From: Elymus sibiricus
Taxonomy: Eukaryota; Streptophyta; Magnoliopsida; Poales; Poaceae
Assembly: GCA_039707655.1 (NCBI GenBank)
Contig: CM077667.1
Location: 415,629,409-415,693,408 of the forward strand
Direction of reading: 5' to 3'
DNA: 64,000 nt
Position numbers and translations under genes: made by a program. The notes below the pieces were generated by a model that saw only the letters and a list, made by a program, of their open reading frames with translations, was not told the origin of the DNA and searched no databases. How positions within the stretch are numbered: the stretch's first letter is position 1; each line of letters starts with the position of its first letter. Shown piece after piece: positions 12,353-24,751 of the stretch.

Positions 12353-13991
12353 CCAGACAACTTCCCCAACATGCATGAGAACTTAAAGACACTACTACTT
12401 GATGAGTTCATTGGTACCAAGTTAGACTTCATGGAATGATGAGCTCATCATACAATTCTACTTTACAACACATTTCTACCCCAATGGCAAGATCAAGTGG
12501 ATGACTGAAGATGTCAGATATGAATCATTTGTTGAATGGGCTGAGTTGATTGGCATGCCCCCAGCTGAAGAGGAGTATGTGGATGTTTATGCCAAACCCT
12601 GCAAACATCACAACTCCATGGCTAACATGTATACGGCCATCCCTTATAACTATATTTCCAAAAACAACTTGGGATCCGTTTACTATCTCCTGCTAGGTGT
12701 AGCCATCATCAACACCATATTGAGACATATACGTGTGCCCTAGTCTAGAGATGAGAGGATGATCCATGGCTACTCTATTGACATGCTTCATCCTGCACAA
12801 ATTTCAAGGCCATGGATATCATTGTGGAAATTGTGAAGAGAACAACTATTGACCAGAGGTGTTCATGCGGATTTGCACCACACATTCGGATGCTTGTCAA
12901 TACCAAGGTTGGTAGCAATATTTATCTGCTTGACCAAACTCACCTACCCCCTTCAGCCAGAGTTAGAGGATTACGCAATCACTATGGATCCTTCCCATCC
13001 TACCTTTGCTGCTGCCCAGGTCCAGGCTGAGAGTGCTAGAGCTATTGCACCATCCAGTGGGCCCATCACTTCTACTACACAGCTGCCTAAGATGAAGACA
13101 AATCAGATGTTATATCTTCTAAAAGCTACCCAGAGGATCGAGCGAGGCCTATCGAACCTTGTGAACCAGGAGAGCCTCGAGAGGATCGAGGAAACAAAGT
13201 TCCATAGTCTTGACATCAAGGTAACAGAGATGGCCACTGGCCTAGAGAAGCTCAAGGCAGATGTTGAAGCCAGGTTGAGTTATTCTGATGAGCCTCCCAC
13301 TACTACTCAGTTCCATACTAGGCCCAGATCAGCCGCTCTTGTTGTTTCTACAGTTGCCCCAGCCAGATCACCATTGATCACACCACTAGTGTCCACCCCT
13401 CCAGTCTAGCAGACGTCTTCCTAAGCATTTGTAGATGCACTTCTCTCCACTACATCGACCCACACAAGAGCTGCCAGTCAGAGGACTTCTTCACTAGCTG
13501 TTGTGGATCAAACTAGAGCAACGTTTAGCTCTATATCGTTCAAACTTTTTGGCACCGTGTTGCCAAAGGGGGAGAGTGATATAGATAATGGGGCTTCAGG
13601 AGAGAAAGCCTTTTTTCTTGGATTCGCTTTTGAGATACTTTGGTCTTGTTGGTTTAAGACTATGCATGTGTGTGACCGTACTTTATGTTGCTTATCATGC
13701 TACTTATCTATCAGTTATGCTTGTTGCCATGGTCATTCACATGTCTGCTTGGTGATGAGTTCTCGTTGTATTTCTCTCATATTATTTTGTGCGCTCCACC
13801 AACATGTATGTGGCAAGGAAGAGTCTTCCCATGATCCTAATCGATTATGCATTTCATTTGAACGCAAATTTTAAATAATGCACAAATTTAGGGGGATCTC
13901 TTTCTTATCACATACTTCTAAAAAGCAACAATGTTATTCATGTCGAAGCTTTGATCTATACATTATCGTCAATTACCAAAAAGGGGGAGAC
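12353..13991 (+). mobile_element. Internal region of unclassified LTR element, right part
   Basis: Continues the sequence interrupted at 5248. It holds a broken protein: a first part near 12500-12740 (MTEDVRYESFVEWAELIG), then a 186-codon open frame (12849-13409) with a Pro/Thr/Ser-rich tail. The composition resembles the poorly conserved gag-like ORFs of non-autonomous grass LTR elements; I cannot name a domain. The segment ends in the purine-rich AAAAAGGGGGAGAC (13977-13991), a good polypurine tract directly before the LTR at 13992. Confidence 0.5.
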
Positions 13992-15492
13992 TGAAAGTGC
14001 AACTAATCCCCAGGTGGTTTTGGTAATTCATAACTACATATAAAACATTGAACTAATGCCTATTCAAATAATATTTCAGGAAAGTTCAATTAGGTATGGC
14101 AATGTGATGTGAATGTGGACCCCTCAAATTCAAAGGACAAAGCACTGGCAAAAGCTCCAAGACTCTACATTTTTGGTTTAGTGATCCAAGATCGCATTGA
14201 GTCCATAGGAAAGCCAATACTATTAAAAGGGGATGAGGTTTTGATCATGAGTCATTTGCTCAAGTGCTTAGAAATATTGCTAAAAAACCCTCAACCACAC
14301 CCTCACATTCCTATCTATGCAAAACTCAAAAGGCTATCTCGGTCCCACCGATTTCATCTAAGCCGGACCGACCAAGATACACTTGACAAAGACACTGCCT
14401 AAACCCTAGAAACTCGGTCTCACCGAGATGACATTCGGTTTCACCGAAGTGCGCGTGCCAACATTTTCTAACCTATCAACATCATCTTGAAATTTCTGAG
14501 TGGTTTCGATCGGTGTCATCGAAGTGTGGAAAGTGCTTAGGTCATCTCTCAGCGGTCCCTCTGAGTTGTTTCATCCGATCTCACCAAAAATCTTAAAGTT
14601 CAGGACATTTGTACTGGTCGGTCTCACCGAGTGGTTTCACCCACTCTGACCGAGTAGTGCATAAAGTTGTGTAACAAATAGATTTTTGGTGATGTTATAT
14701 ATACCCCGCCCATACCACGTACTCTTGGAGATAGCAACCAGGATGAAACCACCACTTCCCATATCCATTTTCTGAGATAGAACCACCTACACTTGTGTTG
14801 AAATCAAGGGGATTCCACTCTAACCTTTGATCCTTGATTTCTAGCCCCCTCAAGTTGGTTTCCACTCCAATCCTTCTCCTACTACCATACCAAATTTGTG
14901 AGAGAGTGATTGAGTGTTGAGGAGACTATCTTTTGAAGCATAATAACAAGGAGTTCATCATCAACAACAACATCTATTATCTTTTGGAGACTAGTGTCTC
15001 CAAGATTGTCACTTAGTAGGCTCCAAATCTTGTGGAGTTGAACCAAAGAGTATGTAAGGGCAAGGAGGTTGCCTAATTCATGAAGATCTACCCCCAATGA
15101 GGCTAGTCATTCATGGACAGAAGCTATGATGGCATAGACAAGGTTGCTTCTTCATGGACCTTTCGTGGGTGGAGCCCTCCATGGACTCGTGCAGCCGTTA
15201 TCCTCCATGGGTTGAAGTCTCCATCAACGTGGACGTACTATATCACCACCTAACGAAACCACGCGAAACATCACCGTGTCTTCATTGCTTTTGATTTCTC
15301 AGATCCCTCCTTATGTTCATATGCAATGTCATTACTTTTCGCTGCCAACTATCTAGACTTGCATGTGTAGGGTGTTTCTTGACTTGTGTGAATTGCTAAA
15401 ACTTGCCGAGAACTAAAAGTTGCAAAAGGCTAGGTTTTTATATGGTCAAGTAGTCTAATCACCTACCCTCTATACCTACTACAATCCTACAA
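13992..15492 (+). repeat. LTR of the unclassified element (3' LTR)
   Basis: It starts TGAAAGTGCAACTAATCCCC right after a polypurine tract, the usual junction of a 3' LTR. The interior has repeated CTCGGT/TCACCGA phrases (14410-14650), a feature also seen around 2400-2590. Its right end is set only by where the reversed gag homology begins (15493), so the last bases are uncertain. Confidence 0.6.
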
Positions 15493-16507
15493 AGGTTCCA
15501 CTTTAATTTGTTCAAAGGGTTTATCTGTTTTAACATTACTCTTACGAACCACAGTTGTAGCCTTAGCATGCTCCCTAATTCTGACAGGAAAAGGATGCTT
15601 CTTAATATAAGCAGTGGGCACAACCGGATTAGCAATATAAGTTTGTATTTCAGTTTGAGCAATAATAGGTTCTTTACAAGCATATTTAAATGGTTCATGA
15701 TATTTAAACCACTTCTCCTTAGGAAGACCAACATGAGCAACAAAAGAATGATAGAATTTATCTACTATCTCAGGGTCGAGTCCATATTTCATACTAAGCT
15801 ACGTCTGTTTCTAAAAAAGACATAACACAATCATATTCAAATTTTATACCAGACTCTTTATCTTCGTCAACCTCCCAATCTTTAGAGTTGCTTTTAATTT
15901 TTTCCATGAAATTCCATTTGAATTCATTTTGCTTCTTTGAGAAAGAACCAGCAGAAGAAGAATCAAGCATTTCTTTATCGTGAAGAGAAATCCAAGCATA
16001 GAAGTTTTGAACAATAATATCTCTCTCATGACTGGGGCATTTGATCATTAACTCCTTGAGCCTCCCCCAAGCTTGAGCAATAATTTCTCCTTCACGTGGC
16101 CAAAAGTTATATATGTAATTCCAATCACGATGAACCAAGTGCATAGGATTAAATTTATGATGGAATTCCAGCTTCGTTTGGTTCTAGTCCAATGAATCGG
16201 TATCATACAATAGCCTATAGCATGCCAATGCTCTTCCCTTCAAAGATAAAGGAGGTAATTTCTTATTTGCTTCATCCCCTGACAATCGATCAAGCTAAAA
16301 CAATCCACAAATTTCATCCATAATGATTAAGTACATATCAGGATGTATTGTTCCATCTCCTGCATAAGGATTAACAAGCAGTGTTTCCATAACTCCCACA
16401 GGGATTTCATAATAAATATTTTCAGTAGGTGGAGGTGGATTCTCTCTTACCACTTGTGCTTGTGGCATGGGCATACCAAACAAACCACTCAAAGGATGGT
16501 TATCCAT
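15493..16507 (-). pseudogene. Broken gag of a gypsy element
   Basis: On the minus strand, from MDNHPLSGLFG at 16507, this parallels the gag of the element at 56878. Shared phrases include YEIP, NPYAGDGT/KPYAGDGT, EICGLF, LVHRDxNYIYNFWP and AWGRLK. Stops occur near 16295 and 15794, so it is dead. Homology ends inside the protein at about 15493, where the unclassified LTR joins, so protease and pol are missing. It shows that two related gypsy families sit in this window in opposite orientation. Confidence 0.85.
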
Positions 16508-16583
16508 AGTAACAAGTAAAGATATAAATCAACACATGTAATAAATGTTTTCTTACCAAATGCCACTTACCAAGAGCGCTATC

Positions 16584-16602
16584 CTCCCCGTCAACGGTTC
16601 CA
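16584..16602 (-). other. Degenerate primer-binding site, tRNA-Asp type
   Basis: Minus-strand TGGAACCGTTGACGGGGAG sits just inside the LTR end at 16614. It differs from the tRNA-Asp 3' end at a few positions, consistent with an old copy. Confidence 0.7.
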
Positions 16603-16613
16603 GAAAAGAGTCT

Positions 16614-18060
16614 TGATGACCCACAAGTATAGGGGATCAATCATAGTCCTTCTAAAAAGCAAGAGTATCGAACCCAACAAGGAGAAGAAGGAATTCACAA
16701 GCGGTTTTCAGCAAGGTATTCTCTGCAAGCACTGTAAGATGATTTTGATAGATAGTTTGATAGTATATAATAACAAAAGTAGCAGGGCACAGAAAGTGGC
16801 CCAATCCTTAATATTGCTAAGAACAAGTCGATAATACTTCTTATAGTGAGCAAAGTGTTCTCAAGGACGCACGGGAATATTGTCTAGTTAATTTCATCAC
16901 AATCCATTGACTCACGTTCATTGCTTTGATAAGTTGTCATGTGGATGGACCAGTGCTAAGTTGATGTTCTTACTTGAACAAAGAACCTACTTGTGATTAA
17001 CCTCTCGATGCAAGCATCCACAAATACAAAAGAAGTATTAAGATAAACCTAACCATAGCATTAAAATATGGATCCCCCTTATGCAACAATTCATAAACTA
17101 GGGTTTAGGTTTCTATCACTCCTGCAACCTACCATCTACAAACTAATTCCACAATGCCTTCCCCCAGGCCCAATGATGGTGTGTCATGTAGTCGATGTTC
17201 ACATGACACCACCAGAGAAAGTTCAACTCAACACATCATCAAGACATTGAACGAATACGAACTTCACATGATTACTTATAACAAGACTTCTCTTATGTCG
17301 TCAAGAACTAATAGAACTACTCACAAATCATAATTGTGTTCATGATGAGAGAACATAAATAAGTGATTAACTATCTGAACATATAATCTTCCACCAAGTA
17401 AACCAACTAGCATCAACTACAAGATGTAATCAACACTACTAGCACCCCCAGGTAACAATCTGAGGTTTCATATAAAGATTGGGCACAAGATATGAACTAG
17501 GGATTAGAGATAAGATGGTGCTGGTGAAGATGTTGATGAAGCCTCCCACGATGAGAGGAACGTTGGTGATGATGATAGCTTCGATATCCCACTCCCGGAG
17601 GGAAGTTTCCCCGGCAGAGTCGCTCTAGCGCAGAGCAAAAGTGCTCCTACCCAGGTTCCGCCTCGAGACAATGATGACAGGTCCCGAAAGTCTTCTCTTG
17701 ATTTTTTAGGTAAAATGCTTCTTATAGGAGAAGATCACCGTCGAAGGGCAAACGTGAAGCAGGCCGCCTAGGCTCGTGGGCCCACCAAGGCTCGTCTCCG
17801 GTACAATTTCCTTCCATCATTTTTAATATATTCCAAAATAAATCTCTTTCAATTTTCAGGTCATTTGGAGCTCCGGAGAATTGCTATCTCTAGTGTAGCT
17901 ATGTTTAGGCCAGAATTCCAGCTGCCGGTAATCTCCTTCTTTTGATGTATCTTGCATTTTAAGAGAGAAAAGGCATTAGAATTGCATAATAAAAGATAAT
18001 ATGACTCCAAAACATAATAAATAGCAATAGGAAAACATATGATGCAAAATGGACGTATCA
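16614..18060 (-). repeat. 5' LTR of the reversed gypsy remnant
   Basis: On the minus strand it starts TGATACGTCCATTTTGCATC at 18060 and ends CTTGTGGGTCATCA at 16614, the same termini as the LTR at 55254-56771. The two LTRs clearly belong to related families (both also contain CCGGCAGCTGGAATTCTGG) but have diverged. About 1.45 kb. Confidence 0.85.
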
Positions 18061-18795
18061 TGACATGGTACTTCTTGTATCCTAGGGTCGATAACTTTGT
18101 ATGAAACAACATTGTAGCTTTTCCTACTTTCCTCCCATACAATAGTTGAAACAAATTTGGATCAAGTACTTTTACATACAACCATGGTTATTACCAAAAT
18201 TACATAGTTATGGTAAATAAGTTGAAAAGGATTTGCCTTTTTCAACTTTTCTGTTCTACCCTGATAACTCGCGTAAACACAGAATTGTGTCATACTGGAT
18301 TTGAATGGTAAATTGTATGCATAGAGGTTCGTAGCTTGTATGCACACAAATTGATAAAATGGGAAAATGGCCCCCTTTTCACTTGATTGGGTCCCCCCAC
18401 CTAGGGGGGCTTGATTTTGGTTTGAATTGAAATTCAGGAACTGTAGGAGAGTTTAGAGTTTTTTACCTATTTTCTTATGGATCCCAAAGGCTTGGAAAGA
18501 TCTCCAATCATCGGTATATGGTTTAGGCTAGATGGTGTGGTAACTCTGGTTCTTCAGGTGCCCTGGCATGGTTGGGGAGGTTTTGGTGGATCGGGTCGGT
18601 GGTGGAAGAGATGAACTGGATGTGTGTTTGCCGATTTGAGGGTGTCGCAAGGGAGAGAGAGGGAGAGGGAGCCGATGGATCCAGGGGGCTATTTTCTTGC
18701 ATAGAAGGTAAGAAGGCAAGGGGTTGTTGGTCGTGCATGTTGTGGAGGGTGGCGCTTGAGTGGTGTCTACTACACAACTTTATGCTTGTAGACTC
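18061..18795. other. No gene recognised
   Basis: Open frames here are short and of uneven composition. A small palindrome, CCCCCCACCTAGGGGGG, lies at 18394-18410. Nothing links this stretch to a known element, though it is bounded on both sides by LTRs. Confidence 0.4.
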
Positions 18796-20387
18796 TGTTG
18801 GGCCTCCAAGCGCAAAGTTTTGTAAGATAGTAGCAAATATCCCTCAAGTGGATGACCTAAGGTTTATCAATCCACGAGAGGTGTAGGATGAAGATGGTCT
18901 CTCTCAAACAACCCTGCAATCAAATACAAGAAATCTCTTGTGTCCCCAACACACCCAATACAATGGAAAATTGTATAGGTGCACTAGTTCGGCGAAGAGA
19001 TGGTGATACAAGTGTAGTATGGATTGTAGAAATAGGTTTTTGTAATCTAAAATAATAAAAACAGCAAGGTAAAAAGTAGCAAACAACGAGCAAAATGATA
19101 TATCAATGGTTGGAAATAAGGCCTAGGGTTTATACTCTCAACAATGCTAACATAATCGAATCATATATAAATACTTTAATATGTGACAAAGAGTCACTCC
19201 AAAGTTCTTATCAATAGCAGAGAACATAAGATAAAATTGTTGTAGCTAGCAAACCACCTCGAAGTTATCGTTTTGATCAATCTATTGAACCATTCCTATA
19301 AGTGCCACAACCAACCCTAGAGTTCGTACTACAATAACACCATATGATACGCATCAATCAACTCTAATGACACCTAGATACTCCAATGTCACCACAAGTA
19401 TCCATGAGTTAATTATCCGATATGCATCAAACAATTTCAGAGTTATAATATTCAATCCAACCCAAAGACCTTCAAAGAGTTGCCCCAAAGTTTCTATCGG
19501 AGAAAGTATGATGAAAACGTGTATCAACCTATGTGCCTAGATCACCCCAATGTCACCACGAGAATCTAAACATATATATCAAGTGACTCAATAGAATACC
19601 TCATTGTCATCATGGGTATCCACATACAAGACATATATCAAGTGATCTCAAATCCTCATATATTCAATATGATAATATTGAAACCTCAAAGGGCGAGACT
19701 CGGTTCATCACACCAAAGGCAAGAACACCACATGATTCTACTACATTAACAAAGCTCATGGTACATCAAGATTGTGCCCTATCAAGATCATGAGAGAGAG
19801 ATCAAACACATAGCTACTGGTACATACAATCAGCATCGGGTGTGAACTACTCCCTCGTCGGCATGGAGATTGTCGGGATGATGTAGATGGCCTCTGGTAA
19901 TGATTTCCCCCTCCGACAGGGCGCTGGAAAGGGCTACAGATGAAATGGCTTCGGAACAGAGGCTTGTGGTGGCGACATAAAAGTTCTAGGTTTCTTTCTG
20001 GAAGTTTCTCAATTTATAAGAATTTTCAGCGTTAGAATCACGCCAATCAGAGTTACGGGGGCCCCACAAGCTCACACAACACTCCCTACCCCCAGGGAAC
20101 GGGGGGTGAGCTTGTGACCTCCTCGTGGGTCTTCTGGTCTTTCCTCGAAGCTTCAGGGATCTCTTATGTTCCAAAAAAATTACCGTAAATTTTCATGGCA
20201 TTTGGACGTCGTTTGGTATGGATTTTCTGCGAAACAAAAAATAGCCAAAAAAAATAGAAACTCGCACTGGGCACTAGGTTAATAGGTTAGTTCCCACAAA
20301 TCATATAAAAGTGCACCAAAACCATATAAAATCATTGTAAACATGGCATGAATACTTCATAAATTATCGATATATTGGAACATATCA
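18796..20387 (-). repeat. LTR-like sequence, reversed
   Basis: Read on the minus strand it begins TGATATGTTCCAATATATCG at 20387 and ends GGCCCAACA at 18796, with TG and CA ends. It contains the CACTGGGCACTAGGTTAATAGG phrase (20264-20296) shared with the LTRs at 5249 and 10786. I found no target duplication or internal region, so it could be a solo or broken LTR, and its ends are approximate. Confidence 0.5.
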
Positions 20388-21058
20388 GTGAGGTGGTGCG
20401 CCAGGGGCAATGGCTCGATCTTGTCTCATGGGCCCCGTACTGGCCTGACAAGTTGCGCGCGTTATGGTTCCAGGTGGGCTCGGTGGAGCTCGTTGCGATG
20501 GCCTCAGCCTCACGCGTTTCGAGCGCTCGACATCGCGAGAGGAAGGGGGTCATTCGGATATGTTCCTAATGAACGATCATTCGGAAGATGTCGTTGTCCT
20601 ACTTTAAATAATCATTTTATTTCTAACATGCTAGTGGGTGGAGATGGAAAGTATCCGGTGATTCTAAACCTATAAATGCTCCTACCAGCCCAACCTTCAA
20701 AATGTAAATTAAGACACTTAAAAATTTATGATTTTCCATGCGCCCTCTCGAGCTCCACCTTCCCGGCCAGCGCCCTCCAAGTTATTCTTCTCCCGTCCGC
20801 CATCGTCCCTCCTCATCTGCTCTTCCTCCCGATCCAGACCGAGCCCCGGCACCCCTCCTCTTCCCCCCGAGCATCGGTTGCGAACCGTAGGATTGGGACG
20901 AACCCTAGGTCGATTGTGAGCTGAAACAAATCCCCAATTTCAATGGACCATGTGGATGAATTAGAGAAAGTTTGTATGAGATGTTTTGTAGGGCACATCC
21001 CCATGGTCATTTATAGTGGTCATTCATCCATTTTGGTCCAGCCGTTTGGTCACAACAA
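20388..21058. other. No gene recognised
   Basis: A GC-rich portion (20390-20560) is followed by a C-rich stretch (20730-20900) resembling a gene leader (CCTCATCTGCTCTTCCTCCC, then AACCCTAGG). No start codon opens a convincing protein. It may be part of the element that ends in the CACTA terminus at 24197, but I cannot show this. Confidence 0.3.
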
Positions 21059-21108
21059 TAAAAACAAGAATCTGTAATAAAAGAGAAAACAAATTATAAA
21101 AACTAGTA

Positions 21109-21345
21109 ATTGAAAGAATAGAAAATTGTCAGTAAAAAATATAATAGAATAGAAAAAGATTCCGTATTAAAAATAGAATAGAAAATTTTCAGAAAAAAAA
21201 TTGTAATAGAATAGACAATTTTCAGTAAAAAAAATAGAATAGAAAATTTTCAGTAAAAAAGTAGTAATAGAATAGAATTTTTTCAGTAAAAATAGTAATA
21301 TAATAGAAATTTCCAGTAAAAAAGTTAGTAATAGAATGCTATATG
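21109..21345. repeat. A+T-rich tandem repeat
   Basis: Five to six imperfect copies of a roughly 35-42-base unit based on AATAGAATAGAAAATTTTCAG followed by TAAAAAA. The copies differ by short indels and point changes. Confidence 0.8.
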
Positions 21346-21903
21346 AGATTTGATGATCAAATTTTTTCACTCGGTGGAATATGCAGACTTTCTAGTGTCG
21401 CGTCTCTCCCTGGAGTGACCGTCGTCAGAGCTTCCCATACTTTCTCTCTACTCGAGTCGGTGAGCTAGAAGTCCACCTCCTCCTTCTCTTCCGCTCATGT
21501 CACTAAAAAATTCTTCACGAGCTAAAAGTCGATGATATATGGACATGTGTTGGTTTTCTACTTGAACATGTGTATGATTTTGCACGGAACACCTTAGAGT
21601 GGTCTATGTTTTGCCAGAATGTTAATTCATTTCCGTTTCGGCAAATTTCGGGCGCTTGATATGTCCCATTTTTTAGAAAAGGTCATGCCAAAAAAAATCG
21701 TGGATTTTAGCATGAGTTGTGCTAGAAAGTAGAAAATATTGAGTGCGCGTGATTTGGCAGAATAGGAATTAGATGACATTCCATCAAAACATAGGCCATT
21801 TTTTGTGTCATTAGTCCATAAATGTAATGTTAATTGACTAATGCTTAGGGTTGACATTTAGTTTGTTGGAGCTCCTTGTGTGACTTTCAATCGGTTCTTG
21901 ATG

Positions 21904-22260
21904 GAGGAATCCTGACTGTTGTCATGGGGGTCGTTTCCTCTTCTTGCGATATATACCTTGGTATAATGCGCGAGAGAGGGAAAGGAAGCGACCATCACCG
22001 ACGGTCGAAATATCAGAGGAAGAATCCCGACTGTTATCGTGGGGGTCGCTTCCCCCTTCCCCATGTGCTACACATTTTGATAATGGACGCAGGGACGAAG
22101 GGAGGAGCAGCCAGCACCGATGGTCGAAATATCTGTCGAGAGGAATAACGTCGACTGTTGTCGTGGGGGTCATTCTTCCTCTTTGTCCTCATGATAGACC
22201 TTTTGGTAATGCACGGGGAGAAAGAGAAGAGCGACCATCACTCATGGTCATAATATTATT
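21904..22260. repeat. Three tandem copies of a ~120-bp unit
   Basis: Units start near 21904, 22014 and 22132. Each contains GACTGTTxTCxTGGGGGTC, a middle part ending in TGGTAATGC or similar, and GCGACCATCACCGAxGGTC-type sequence before an AATAT end. The copies are clearly related but diverged. A shorter GTGAGGGAGTG duplication follows at 22261-22320. Confidence 0.8.
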
Positions 22261-22444
22261 GTGAGGGAGTGTCCACCACATACACTATTATACCAGTGTG
22301 AGGGAGTGCTCACCATATACACCATGAGATATGAGAGTTTTTCAAGGAAGCCTCGACAGACCGAAAGTCAACCCTGTGATCTGTGTGCTGAGTTCCTGGT
22401 ATAATTGACGTAGACTTTTAATCTTTGAATCATGAACACATGAA

Positions 22445-23651
22445 ATGTTTGACGATGATAGGATCCCTGAGTGCGTTTACTACACTGACGACATGGGTAA
22501 GTGCGACCGTTATCCTCGCTTAGACAATGTTAGGCGCTTCACCGTCATGCTAAAGGAGGAATTCGAAATTTCTACGGTATGTAACGACGGCATGTATTTT
22601 TTGCAATTAAGAATGAAGTGTGGTTTTTTGCTTAACATGTAATTTTATTTTTTACAATTCAACTAGTGCATTACCTGCTCTACATGACTGTATGTCTTGG
22701 ACAAGTTTCATTTCGAAGATAGGGAGAGTACGGAGACTAAAAGAGCTCACCTAAGGACGGAACTTTTCACTTTTGATGTCAAGCTCTTCAATGAAGTAGA
22801 TCACGCATATTTTGGTTGTTCCAATTGGAGAGCACTATGCAAGGCCTACGGGTTTCAGGAGGCCATGCAAATAACCTTCGATCTTGGTCATGAAGATGAT
22901 CGTGAAAATAATATCGAAATTTGGGTGCGTGTGGATCACATGATTCCTGTTCTACCTCCATGTGAGTTTGTCAGCATATTTGTTAAGTAATTTATATTGT
23001 TTATTGAAAATATTTGGTACTCATCCCCACTAAACGTGTTTAATTTTAATTATTAGCTTATTTATTTTCTCCAAGAAATACACGGAAGATAGTATACCGG
23101 ACCTACTATAGTTATGGCTCCGATCTAACTTGGTTGGAGAAAAATCATCTAATCTCATTTATTAATGATGTTGAGAATTTTAAGACCAATTATCAAATTG
23201 GCAAAAATTATATTGGATATGTGCCACTAATACAAGAGTTGAACCATGTTAACATCCGTGCAGATAGCATGGTAAGATTTTTTTTTGCATATATAATTTG
23301 TTCTTAAGAAAAACAAGATTGCTAACTAGAGTATGTTATTATTATGTTCTTTTACAGAAACTCCCGCCGGAGGTTGTGCTTGACCTGATGTTTCTCGAAG
23401 GTCATTTGAATATTATGAGCTTACGGCCAATTCTGCCTTCGAGTTTTCGCAATGCATTCTCGATTTCTAGAAGGGATGAAAGCCTGAAAATCAAAGGATT
23501 TAGCAAAGTAATGAAAGACCGCAGGCAACCACTTGGTGGAGACGAGAAGAATTTACGCAGGCCACAAGTCGAAGATAGGTTAATCTCTATTCTTCACAAT
23601 GAAGAGGGAGGAGCTTACCTGTTTGATGCTATTTTACCTAGGAGAGAGTAG
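22445..23651 (+). pseudogene. B3-domain-family-like gene, broken (four exon-like blocks)
   Basis: Four protein-like blocks read in order. 22445-22639 has YTDDMGKCDRYPRLDNVRRFTV. About 22697-22963 has AHLRTELFTFDVKLF and NWRALCKAYGF. About 23082-23271 has TYYSYGSDLTWLEKNHL and ends at a GTAAG donor. 23358-23651, after a TTTACAG acceptor, has LPPEVVLDLM, then FSISRRDESLKIKGFSKVM and a C-terminus of LHNEEGGAYLFDAILPRRE. The last block has the pattern of a plant B3-type DNA-binding domain (a strand-rich core ending GDR-like, then LFxAILP). The ordered donors and acceptors look like a real gene, but the second block cannot be joined in frame without passing a TGA near 22684. I call it a dead gene copy; B3 membership comes from pattern memory. 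Confidence 0.55.
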
Positions 23652-23949
23652 TAGGTTCTGCCTAGGAAAGAGTAGTAGGTGCTACCTGGGAGAGATGACT
23701 TTTTCTAGTTTATGACATTGTGTAGTAGTGGTTAACTTGGCATGATTAAGATGATGATGAGTTGTTAGATGATTAAGATGATGATAAGTTGTTATGTGAC
23801 TACGGATGACGAGTTATTATATGACTCGTCGTAACATCATATTTTTTTCTAGTAATTTAACTTGATCACTTGCATCCATCCACTTTAATCTAATTGTTGT
23901 TTCTTCCACCATCTTTATTGATGTTGTATATTAATTTGTATAACCGTGT

Positions 23950-23955
<6 letters not shown>

Positions 23956-23980
<25 letters not shown>
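23956..23980. repeat. TA dinucleotide microsatellite
   Basis: An uninterrupted (TA)n run of about 25 bases directly before the CACTA-type terminal sequence. Confidence 0.9.
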
Positions 23981-23981
<1 letters not shown>

Positions 23982-24197
23982 CACGATTAGTAGTGGCGCG
24001 AGACTTTGACCATCATTGTTGATATTTATCAGTAGAGTGGGCCCGGACCAACGCTACTGCTACGTGATTTACCAGTAGCATTGGTTGGACCCATGCTACT
24101 GCTAAGTACTAGCCGTAGCGTCGTAGTAGTAGCGCGTGTACCAGCGCTACTTGTAGCTTAAAATCCAACGCTGCCGGTAAGGTTTTCCCTAGTAGTG
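23981..24197 (+). mobile_element. Right terminus of a CACTA (En/Spm) transposon
   Basis: The stretch ends TTTTCCCTAGTAGTG at 24197; its reverse complement starts CACTACTAGGGAAAA, a typical grass CACTA inverted terminus. Just inside are many short GCTACTGCTA / GTAGTAGTAGCG motifs in both orientations, the expected subterminal repeats. I found no matching left CACTA end in the window, so the element is truncated or its left end lies under later insertions. The B3-like gene lies just inside this terminus. Confidence 0.7.
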
Positions 24198-24525
24198 TTG
24201 GATTTGATCTTCATTTGTTTACGTTTGTGTGTCTGCATGTTAGATCCTTCGGATCTATGCTTCTCTTCATTGGTGGCGGTTGTTGTTCTGACGCGCTAGT
24301 CCTATGGGGCCTGAGCACGATGGCCTCCTGAGTGTCTATCACAACAAGGTTTGCTCGGCTCCCATGAGGAGGAAGGGGTGATGACGGCGACGCACTTTCG
24401 ACTTGCTTCGGTGATTGTAGTCTCGCTAGGTGATCTACGGATCTAGAATAATTTTTTACCTCTGGTGTTCTTGGTACTACCTTGACAATTAATGAATAGA
24501 TCAAAAGTTTTCTCGCAAAAAAGAA
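24198..24525 (+). mobile_element. 3' end of a LINE-type retroelement
   Basis: A GC-rich tail followed by TTCTTGGTACTACCTTGACAATTAATGAATAGATCAAAAG and a short A-run (GCAAAAAAG near 24515), the usual look of a plant LINE 3' untranslated end. No coding portion remains. It begins exactly where the CACTA terminus stops. Confidence 0.45.
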
Positions 24526-24751
24526 TGGTGTCACAAAAATGACACCATTTACATCTGGATTTGTCTTTTAATTCTAAATGTTTATTTCAAACATGGTTCT
24601 GACTTTTTTAGGGTTGTAGACTAGGTTTTGTGAACATTTGCAGTTTTTGCAGAATTTTTTAAAATATTTTAGACGATCCTTTTTGAAATGGAAGATGAGA
24701 GCATGTGGGAATTGGTATCACTGGATACTTTCCCTGGGTATAGACTAGTGA

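Noticed and set aside
12501..13409. Candidate host gene.
   Set aside because: Bracketed by a 3' LTR with polypurine tract and interrupted by another LTR element, so it is element sequence and not a host gene.
18796..20387. Solo LTR call.
   Set aside because: No target duplication was found at the two ends (GACTC versus GTGAG), so only LTR-like sequence is claimed.
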